This document shows, piece after piece, positions 5,955-11,811 of a stretch of 13,878 nt of DNA. The notes beneath the pieces were generated by a model. The model ran no database searches and was not told the origin of the DNA. It worked only from the letters and a program-made list of their open reading frames with translations. This DNA comes from an uncultured Bacteroides sp. (lineage in GTDB: Bacteria; Bacteroidota; Bacteroidia; Bacteroidales; Bacteroidaceae), in contig USSR01000109.1 of the NCBI GenBank assembly GCA_900557355.1, forward strand, positions 1-13,878, in the 5' to 3' direction. A program made the position numbers and the translations under genes. Positions within the stretch are counted from its first letter, which is position 1. The number at the start of each line of letters is the position of its first letter.

Positions 5955-7799
5955 ATGAGAAAATTAATTTTCTTATGGATAGCACTGGTAGTAGTCAGTC
6001 TGCAAGCTTTGGCTAATGACAAGGTGTCATTTACCGCGTCAGCTCCTGATGCTGTAGCGGTGGGCGACCAGTTCAGGCTGGCATATACAGTGACTACACA
6101 GAAGGTGAGAGATTTCCGTGCTCCCTCTATTAAGGGATTTGACGTACTGATGGGACCCAGTCGCTCTCAGCAAAGTAGTATGCAAATAGTTAATGGGGTA
6201 TCGACCTCAACCAGCAGTATTACTTTCACTTATATACTGATGGCTACTGCTGAAGGTAGTTTCACAATTCCGGGAGCTACAATTACGGCTGATGGCAATC
6301 AGATGGTTTCTAATTCTGTGCAAATCAAGGTTTTACCAGCAGATCAGGCCGGAGCAGCTTCTTCAGGCAGAGGTAATAGTAGCCAGCAGGGTAATACCAG
6401 CCGTGCTTCTTCAGGAACTTCTGTTTCCAATCAGGACCTCTTTATTTTGCCTACTATTAGTAAGACCAATGTGTATGAACAAGAAGCATTCTTGCTGACT
6501 TATAAAATTTACACTCTGGTTGACCTTCGCGGTTTTGACAATGTTAAACTTCCTGATTTTAAGGGATTTCATTCACAAGAAGTAGAACTTCCGGGTGATA
6601 GAAAATGGAGCTTGGAACATTATAAGGGACGGAATTATCAAACTACCGTTTACCGGCAATTTGTGCTGTTTCCGCAGCAGTCTGGTAATTTGACTATTGA
6701 TCCAGCACGTTTTGATGCTTCTATAGCTAAAGCTACTCATGTATCTGATCCGTTTGAAGCTTTCTTTAATGGTGGCAGTAACTACATTGAAGTCAAAAAG
6801 ACATTGATGACACCGAAACTAACTGTAGATGTGAAGCCTTTACCGGGTGATAAACCTGCTGATTTCTCCGGTGGAGTGGGAGAGTTTAGCATTTCTTCTT
6901 CCATTAATAGTACTAATGTAAAGACAAACGATGCTGTAACTATTAAACTTGTCATTTCCGGTACAGGTAATTTGAAGTTGATAGGTGATCCTGAGGTGAA
7001 ATTCCCAGATGACTTCGAGGTATATGACCCTAAAGTTGATAATAAATTCAGGCTGACAAGTGCAGGACTTTCGGGCAGTAAGGTTATTGAATATCTGGCT
7101 ATTCCGCGTAATGCCGGAACATTTAAAATACCAGCGGTGAAATTCAGCTATTTTGATATCAAATCCCGTACTTATAAGATATTGACTACCGAAGAGTATG
7201 AATTGCATGTAGAGAAAGGTGAAGGAAATGCAGCTCAAACTATTGCTAACTTTACGAATAAAGAGGATTTGAAAGTCCTGAATGAGGATATTCGCTTCAT
7301 CAAGCAAAATGATGTGACGCTTTCTCAAAAGGGAGACTTCTTCTTTGACTCTATGTTGTACTGGTTGCTCTATTTAGTACCTGGCATTGCGTTTATCATT
7401 TTCTTTATCATTTACCGTAAGCAGATATCTGCTAATGCTAATGTTGCGAAAATGCGTACGAAAAAGGCAAATAAGGTTGCTGTTAAACGTATGAAGTTAG
7501 CTGGTAAGTTGTTGGCTGAGAATAAAAAAGATGTTTTCTATGACGAAGTCTTGAAGGCTCTTTGGGGATATATAAGCGATAAATTGAATATTCCGGTTTC
7601 TCGACTTTCAAAAGATAATATTGAAGAGGAACTTCGTAAATATGGAGTGGAGGATGCTTTGATTAAAGAATTCTTGGCAGCATTGAATGATTGTGAGTTT
7701 GCACGTTTTGCTCCTGGCGATGATAATCAGGCTATGGATAAAGTCTATTCGGCTTCATTAGCAGTAATAAGTAAAATGGAGAATTCGATTAAACATTAA
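5955..7799 (+). CDS. batD: BatD, exported protein with membrane anchor
   Basis: BatD is 614 residues, normal for the family. It has a signal peptide (about 1-20, ALA|N) and a beta-rich domain (about 21-128). A Ser/Gly/Gln-rich linker (about 131-158) joins it to further beta-sandwich-like domains (about 160-425). A single membrane segment lies at about 467-487, followed by a basic stretch and a helical cytosolic domain (about 500-614). The large N-terminal part is thus periplasmic. The cytosolic domain resembles that of the small BatD-like protein encoded upstream, suggesting both present the same surface to MoxR or the DUF58 protein. BatD is presumed to be the main structural or substrate-contacting part of the complex. 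Its stop codon is 12 bases before batE, whose ribosome binding site follows directly. The family call is secure; the molecular role is not established. Confidence 0.94.
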   Translation: MRKLIFLWIALVVVSLQALANDKVSFTASAPDAVAVGDQFRLAYTVTTQKVRDFRAPSIKGFDVLMGPSRSQQSSMQIVNGVSTSTSSITFTYILMATAEGSFTIPGATITADGNQMVSNSVQIKVLPADQAGAASSGRGNSSQQGNTSRASSGTSVSNQDLFILPTISKTNVYEQEAFLLTYKIYTLVDLRGFDNVKLPDFKGFHSQEVELPGDRKWSLEHYKGRNYQTTVYRQFVLFPQQSGNLTIDPARFDASIAKATHVSDPFEAFFNGGSNYIEVKKTLMTPKLTVDVKPLPGDKPADFSGGVGEFSISSSINSTNVKTNDAVTIKLVISGTGNLKLIGDPEVKFPDDFEVYDPKVDNKFRLTSAGLSGSKVIEYLAIPRNAGTFKIPAVKFSYFDIKSRTYKILTTEEYELHVEKGEGNAAQTIANFTNKEDLKVLNEDIRFIKQNDVTLSQKGDFFFDSMLYWLLYLVPGIAFIIFFIIYRKQISANANVAKMRTKKANKVAVKRMKLAGKLLAENKKDVFYDEVLKALWGYISDKLNIPVSRLSKDNIEEELRKYGVEDALIKEFLAALNDCEFARFAPGDDNQAMDKVYSASLAVISKMENSIKH

Positions 7800-7801
7800 T
7801 T

Positions 7802-7807
7802 AGGAGG
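7802..7807 (+). promoter_or_regulatory. Perfect Shine-Dalgarno of batE
   Basis: AGGAGG sits just after the batD stop codon and before two consecutive ATGs at 7812 and 7815, at spacings of 4 and 7 bases. This canonical site stands out because the other starts in the window have weak or no Shine-Dalgarno. The 7-base spacing favours the second ATG. Confidence 0.7.
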
Positions 7808-7811
7808 TTAT

Positions 7812-8651
7812 ATGATGAAAAAAATACTGTTTTTTACTTTTGTTGGCCTGTTAATGGCATTGACCTCTTCTGGACAGACTACATCGGATACATTACAACA
7901 AGCGAATGATTCGGTAACAATAGGTTCACACACTGAATTTTCAGCTGCTGTGCAAGAGAATAGTGTGACAAAAGCAGAAGGAGATAGCGCATATGTGAAG
8001 AATGATTATGCCTCTGCTATTCAGATATATGAAGCTCTGCTGAAAGAAGGAGAAGCGGCTGAGGTATACTATAACTTAGGAAATAGCTACTATAAGGCCG
8101 GTGATATAGCCAAAGCCATTTTAAATTATGAGCGTGCACTTTTAATACAGCCAGGCAATGCTGATATTCGGGCTAATTTGGAAATTGCTCGTGCAAAAAC
8201 GATTGATAAAGTGATTCCTGTACCCGAGGTTTTCTTTGTATCTTGGACGAAATCATTGATTAATTGTTTGAGTGTGGATGCTTGGGCAAAGGTAGGCGTC
8301 GTTTGTTTCTTTTTGTTGCTTGCATCTCTTTACTTCTTCTTCTTTTCCAAGCAAATCGTGTGGAAGAAAATAGGATTTATTGCAGGGATAGTATTTCTGG
8401 TATTAGTTATATTAGCGAACGTTTTTGCTTTTCAACAGAAAAATGAGCTATTAAACCGTAACAGTGCTATCGTACTAACTCCAAGTGTAACAGTACGTAG
8501 TACTCCGAGTGAAAGTGGCACTAGTTTGTTCATATTGCATGAGGGACGGAAGGTTGAAATTAAAGATAACTCCATGCGTGAATGGAAAGAAATCCGCTTA
8601 GAAGATGGTAAAGTAGGATGGGTACCTGCATCATCTGTTGAAGTTATCTGA
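7812..8651 (+). CDS. batE: BatE, TPR and SH3 membrane protein
   Basis: BatE is 279 residues. It starts with a signal peptide (about 1-21, no lipobox cysteine). TPR units span about 54-127, with YYNLGNSYYKAGD and AILNYERAL as clear repeat motifs. Two membrane segments (about 158-178 and 186-206) are joined by a short basic loop, and a bacterial SH3-like domain (about 217-279) carries VTVRSTPS and KVGWVPASSVEVI. With a cleaved signal peptide, both the TPR and SH3 parts would be periplasmic. Bacterial SH3 domains often bind peptidoglycan or proline-rich peptides, so this protein may tie the Bat complex to the cell wall; that is inference. It has the only perfect Shine-Dalgarno in the cluster. 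The start could be 7812 or 7815. A strong terminator 40 bases downstream makes it the last gene of the operon. Confidence 0.94.
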   Translation: MMKKILFFTFVGLLMALTSSGQTTSDTLQQANDSVTIGSHTEFSAAVQENSVTKAEGDSAYVKNDYASAIQIYEALLKEGEAAEVYYNLGNSYYKAGDIAKAILNYERALLIQPGNADIRANLEIARAKTIDKVIPVPEVFFVSWTKSLINCLSVDAWAKVGVVCFFLLLASLYFFFFSKQIVWKKIGFIAGIVFLVLVILANVFAFQQKNELLNRNSAIVLTPSVTVRSTPSESGTSLFILHEGRKVEIKDNSMREWKEIRLEDGKVGWVPASSVEVI

Positions 8652-8690
8652 TAGATGTAATTATTTCATAATAAGATAGTTAATAATAGA

Positions 8691-8746
8691 AAGAAGCCTG
8701 TTGAAAGGGAAAATACAAATCTCCTTTTGACAGGCTTCTTTATTTT
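8691..8746 (+). terminator. Terminator ending the bat operon
   Basis: AAGAAGCCTGT (8691-8701) pairs perfectly with ACAGGCTTCTT (8730-8740). The stem continues inward to 8709/8722 with three G-U wobbles, giving about 19 pairs around a 12-base loop. The T-rich CTTCTTTATTTT tail begins within the descending arm. This is a typical factor-independent terminator placed 40 bases after batE. Confidence 0.9.
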
Positions 8747-8768
8747 AGTAAAAAAGATACCGAAATAG

Positions 8769-8799
8769 TTTGTTTTATCTTTTTTTTTTCTTAAGTTTA
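8769..8799 (+). promoter_or_regulatory. Candidate Bacteroides-type promoter of the small HTH gene
   Basis: TTTG (8769-8772) and TAAGTTTA (8792-8799) are separated by 19 bases. They match the Bacteroides -33 TTTG and -7 TAnnTTTG consensus, with one mismatch in the -7 element. Transcription would start near 8805, giving a leader of about 45 bases before the ATG at 8850. The spacer contains ten consecutive Ts (8780-8789), so its length could change by replication slippage. It lies between the bat terminator and the next gene, where a promoter is expected. Confidence 0.55.
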
Positions 8800-8849
8800 T
8801 AGCGTGATAAGTGAAACTCACAGAGTTATTAACCATTAAATTTATAAAT

Positions 8850-9122
8850 ATGAGAACAATAACATTTAATGAACTTCGCAAGATTAAAGATTCATTACCT
8901 ACTGGTAGTATAAATAGAATAGCCGATGAGCTCGGATTGAACGTTGATACGGTTAGAAATTTTTTTGGCGGTCACAATTTTAAGGAGGGTAAGAGTGTTG
9001 GGATACATTTAGAGCCTGGTCCAGATGGTGGTTTGGTTATGTTGGATGATACTACCGTTCTTGATAGAGCTCTAAAAATTCTAGATGAAATAAATGCCAG
9101 TGCTGAGCCTGTTCGAGCTTAA
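8850..9122 (+). CDS. Small probable helix-turn-helix DNA-binding protein
   Basis: A 90-residue protein I cannot place in a named family. Residues about 15-42 (PTGSINRIADELGLNVDTV, then RNFFGG) read like a helix-turn-helix: a first helix INRIADEL, a turn at GLN, and a recognition helix VDTVRNFF. This resembles the DNA-reading part of LacI/Xre-like regulators. A glycine-rich turn (EPGPDGG, 55-61) and a short C-terminal helix (VLDRALKILDEIN, about 70-82) follow, possibly for dimerisation. The ATG at 8850 is chosen over an in-frame GTG at 8811 because the GTG lies only a few bases from the expected transcription start and would add an unrelated 13 residues. It has its own candidate promoter and a terminator 19 bases after the stop, so it is probably monocistronic. 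The target and role are unknown; a nucleoid-associated or local regulatory role is possible. Confidence 0.82.
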   Translation: MRTITFNELRKIKDSLPTGSINRIADELGLNVDTVRNFFGGHNFKEGKSVGIHLEPGPDGGLVMLDDTTVLDRALKILDEINASAEPVRA

Positions 9123-9141
9123 GAAAAGAAAGTTATAAATG

Positions 9142-9180
9142 AATCCCAATTGATAGACAAACAATTGGGATTTCTTATTT
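9142..9180 (+). terminator. Terminator after the small HTH gene
   Basis: AATCCCAATTG (9142-9152) pairs perfectly with CAATTGGGATT (9162-9172) around a 9-base loop, followed by a T-rich TTCTTATTT tail. It ends just 25 bases before the next start codon, so the Usp gene may depend on read-through or on an unrecognised promoter overlapping the terminator. Confidence 0.85.
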
Positions 9181-9205
9181 GTTTATAAAGTAAAAACAGT
9201 TGATT

Positions 9206-10336
9206 ATGGAAAACAAGTTAGTAACCTTAGCTATTCTGACTTATGCAAAAGCTCAGATATTGAAAAATGTGCTTGAAAATGAAGGTATTGAAACCTATAT
9301 TCATAATGTAAATCAAATACAACCTGTAGTGTCTTCAGGTGTGCGCTTACGTATAAGAGAAAGCGATTTACCGCGTGCATTGAAGATTACTGAGAGCTCT
9401 GCTTGGCTTTCTGAAGAGGTAGTGGGAGGGAAGTCACCCAAAGTAGAAAAGGAGAGTAACAAGGTCTTAATTCCCGTAGACTTTTCTAATTATTCAATGA
9501 AAGCATGTGAGTTTGGTTTTAATTTTGCTCAGAATATGGGAGCGGAAGTTGTGCTGCTTCATGTTTATTTTACACCAATCTATACCACATCATTGCCTTA
9601 TGGAGATGTTTTTAATTATCAGCTTACAGACGATGAAAATGTAAAAAACATATTACAAAAAGTTCATGCAGACTTAAATACTTTATCTGATAAGGTAAAA
9701 GCAAAAGTAGCTTCAGGAGAGTTTCCGAATGTAAAATATAGTTGTGTATTGCGTGAAGGTATTCCAGAAGAGGAAATTCTTCGTTATTCGAAGGAATATC
9801 GGCCACGTATTGTGATTATAAGGACTCGTGGTAAAAATCAAAAAGATATAGATTTAATTGGTAGTGTAACTGCTGAGGTAATTGAACGAAGTCGCGTACC
9901 AGTTTTAGCCATTCCGGAGAATACTCCATTTAGACAGCTAGCAGAAGCTAAACGTATTGCATTTATCACCAATTTTGATCAACGAGATTTAATTGCATTC
10001 GATTCTTTGATTGCCGCTTTAAAGCCATTTCATTTCTCTGTATCTTTGATTCATTTGTCAGATGTTAAGGACACTTGGAATGAAATTAAATTAGGTGGTA
10101 TTAAGGAATATTTTCAAAAACAGTATCCGGACCTGGAAATTCATTATGATGTCGTGATGAATGATGATTTCTTGAATAGCTTAGATAATTACATAAAAAC
10201 TAATCATATTGATATAATTACGTTGACTACTTATAAACGCAATATATTCTCTCGCTTATTTAATCCAGGTATTGCTCGGAAAATGATTTTTCATTCCGAT
10301 ACACCGCTGTTAGTTATTTATGGACGCCCAAGCTAA
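9206..10336 (+). CDS. DUF2007-Usp-Usp universal stress fusion protein
   Basis: This 376-residue cytosolic protein joins three parts. Residues 1-64 resemble the DUF2007 'putative signal-transducing' domain (AKAQILKNVLENEGI, then GVRLRIRESDLPRALKI). Residues about 85-238 form a Usp domain starting KVLIPVDFS and ending VPVLAIPE. Residues about 248-373 form a second Usp-like domain ending TPLLVIYG. The first Usp keeps most of the ATP-binding motif G-x2-G-x9-G-[S/T]: G209 and G219-S220 are present, but the first glycine is R206. The second has no such motif, only NPGIARK (353-359), so it is probably a structural partner. Tandem Usps usually act in stress, starvation or oxygen response; the exact role here is unknown. 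ATG 9206 is chosen over a TTG two codons earlier. No Shine-Dalgarno is seen. Confidence 0.9.
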   Translation: MENKLVTLAILTYAKAQILKNVLENEGIETYIHNVNQIQPVVSSGVRLRIRESDLPRALKITESSAWLSEEVVGGKSPKVEKESNKVLIPVDFSNYSMKACEFGFNFAQNMGAEVVLLHVYFTPIYTTSLPYGDVFNYQLTDDENVKNILQKVHADLNTLSDKVKAKVASGEFPNVKYSCVLREGIPEEEILRYSKEYRPRIVIIRTRGKNQKDIDLIGSVTAEVIERSRVPVLAIPENTPFRQLAEAKRIAFITNFDQRDLIAFDSLIAALKPFHFSVSLIHLSDVKDTWNEIKLGGIKEYFQKQYPDLEIHYDVVMNDDFLNSLDNYIKTNHIDIITLTTYKRNIFSRLFNPGIARKMIFHSDTPLLVIYGRPS

Positions 10337-10369
10337 AGTAAATAGCGCGAGCATTTCAAATTAATAATC

Positions 10370-10400
10370 AGTATTATGTTTAATATATAATACTAGTATT
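10370..10400. repeat. Overlapping hairpin and palindrome after the Usp gene
   Basis: In the 187-base convergent gap, AGTATTAT (10370-10377) can pair with ATAATACT (10387-10394), and AATACTAGTATT (10389-10400) is a perfect 12-base palindrome. The two structures exclude each other. The stretch is A/T rich, so chance is a real possibility. Apart from these and the terminator, I see nothing in 10337-10523. Confidence 0.35.
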
Positions 10401-10465
10401 CACTGGACCAGATTATTATACTTCCCTATTATGAAAATTAAGTATTTAATACGAAGCTCCTAAAA

Positions 10466-10506
10466 AATAAAAAGCCTAATCAACCATGTTGATTAGGCTT
10501 TTTATT
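10466..10506. terminator. Bidirectional terminator between the convergent Usp and TPR genes
   Basis: A perfect 19-bp stem (10466-10484 with 10488-10506; core AAGCCTAATCAAC / GTTGATTAGGCTT) closes on a 3-base loop. The stem is flanked by an A-run on the left and a T-run on the right, so it gives a U-tract when read from either strand. It lies 18 bases from the TPR gene stop and 129 from the Usp gene stop, and can end transcription from both sides. Confidence 0.93.
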
Positions 10507-10523
10507 AAAAACTATTGATGTGT

Positions 10524-11780
10524 TTATTGAACCATTTTTTCGATTTCTTCGAATTCAGGTCCCATATCCAAATTGTAGTATACTCGGTATAAACCATTCA
10601 ACCATAAATCTTTTTGGTCAGGCTTCAATGCTCTTGCTTTTTCATAGCAAGGTTTTGCTTTTTCATAGAAAGCTTTCAAAGTTGCTTGATCTTCTTTATA
10701 CTTAGGATCATTTACATCTGCTGTTGCTTTCTCTGAGAAGTCTTGTGCTTGCAGACAGTAGATCAAACCTAAATTAGAAAATGCTTCTGCGTAGTTAGGA
10801 TCTATTTCTGTTGTCTTAGTATAATACTTGATAGCATTATTGAGTGCATCTGCAGCTTCTTGCTCTTTCTTTTCATTTTTCAGGTTAGTGTACATATTAT
10901 GATAAAGATATCCTTTTACATACAGATAGAATGTATTATTAGGATCTTTAGCCAACATATCATCAGCAAACTGCATAGCTTCATCGTATTTATTATTATT
11001 GCTATAATAATCAATCAAATGACCGAAGAAGAATGAATGTTGAGGATATTTCTGCAAACCTTCTTTTAAAGAAGCAACCCACTTAACAGTATCACCTTGT
11101 GCTTTTAAAGCTGTAGAGATGAATTCCATTGCATACTGACCTACTTCCTTATCATTCTGTGCATAAGGAGCATATTTCAGAACGCTAGGGTAATCTTCCA
11201 TTTTAGCCGCTGCCAAACTTGCATAATATGCAATCTGTGGTAAAATAGTATCTGTTTGCAGGAAATTTTCCTTTTCAAACATAGGATTTTGAGCTATTTC
11301 AATGTAAGTTCCAAAGAAATCTAATGCTTCTTTGTTCTTCTCCAAATTATAGTATTGAATACCTCCATTGATCAAGTTAGGACGCTCTGCAATAATTGCA
11401 GCAGCGTTAGCCTTTCTGTACTTGTTCTTAATCTTTCCCTTTTCATTTGGAACCTGTGCCAGTTCATCACATTTAAGGTAGTACTTACACATGTTTAATG
11501 CACTGTTGTATACCTTAAGAGTATCATAAGGTTTTCTCAAAAATGCGTCTTTCATTTCCTCCTCATTAATCCTTTTTTGAATAAAACCGGCTACATCCCA
11601 AGTGTCGGCATTATCCTTTGTTTCAGGATTAGTCAAGGCTTGATTGATGAGCTGTTCGGCCTTATTAAAGTTCGGCTTTACTTCATTCGCAATGCTTTTA
11701 GCTTCTTTCACAGTCTTTTCTTGAGCGAAAGTGAAGCCTGCAGCGAGCAATAAAATCACTGAAAATAATACTCTTTTCAT
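10524..11780 (-). CDS. Exported tetratricopeptide-repeat protein
   Basis: A 418-residue protein with a clear signal peptide (about 1-19, TFA|QEK), expected in the periplasm or associated with the envelope. TPR-like helix pairs cover much of the chain; the clearest are at about 250-283 (FGHLIDYYS, YDEAMQFADDMLAKDPNN), 310-343 (ALNNAIKYYTKTTEIDPNY, AEAFSNLGLIYC) and 368-405 (YEKAKPCYEKARALKPD). The N-terminal half (about 25-125) is helical and lysine/glutamate rich, with less certain repeats. The start is ATG at 11780 because it places the signal peptide at the N-terminus; an upstream in-frame extension of 20 residues would overlap gyrA and spoil it. It lies 31 bases downstream of gyrA with no terminator between, so co-transcription is likely. 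The ligand is unknown; TPRs suggest a protein-binding scaffold. Confidence 0.9.
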   Translation of the reverse strand: MKRVLFSVILLLAAGFTFAQEKTVKEAKSIANEVKPNFNKAEQLINQALTNPETKDNADTWDVAGFIQKRINEEEMKDAFLRKPYDTLKVYNSALNMCKYYLKCDELAQVPNEKGKIKNKYRKANAAAIIAERPNLINGGIQYYNLEKNKEALDFFGTYIEIAQNPMFEKENFLQTDTILPQIAYYASLAAAKMEDYPSVLKYAPYAQNDKEVGQYAMEFISTALKAQGDTVKWVASLKEGLQKYPQHSFFFGHLIDYYSNNNKYDEAMQFADDMLAKDPNNTFYLYVKGYLYHNMYTNLKNEKKEQEAADALNNAIKYYTKTTEIDPNYAEAFSNLGLIYCLQAQDFSEKATADVNDPKYKEDQATLKAFYEKAKPCYEKARALKPDQKDLWLNGLYRVYYNLDMGPEFEEIEKMVQ

Positions 11781-11811
11781 GATAATTGTAAAATTAAAAT
11801 TAATATTATGT

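Noticed and set aside
6840..7328. 162-codon minus-strand open frame opposite batD
   Set aside because: It lies wholly within the well-supported batD, has no recognisable domain, and its composition is that of a shadow frame.
31..8651. Possibility that the cluster is a defence or mobile system because of MoxR plus vWA proteins
   Set aside because: MoxR-vWA pairs also occur in defence-like loci, but the order DUF58, BatA, BatB, BatC, BatD, BatE with signal peptides matches the known bat cluster. There are no integrases, repeats or flanking mobile genes.
8811..8849. GTG start extending the HTH protein by 13 residues
   Set aside because: The GTG lies at the probable transcription start and has no ribosome binding site. 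ATG 8850 has a normal leader and begins the structured protein.
8666..8881. Minus-strand 71-codon frame spanning the bat terminator and the next promoter
   Set aside because: It crosses a strong hairpin terminator and a ten-T run and overlaps the HTH gene start. The coding-like look comes from A/T-rich sequence.
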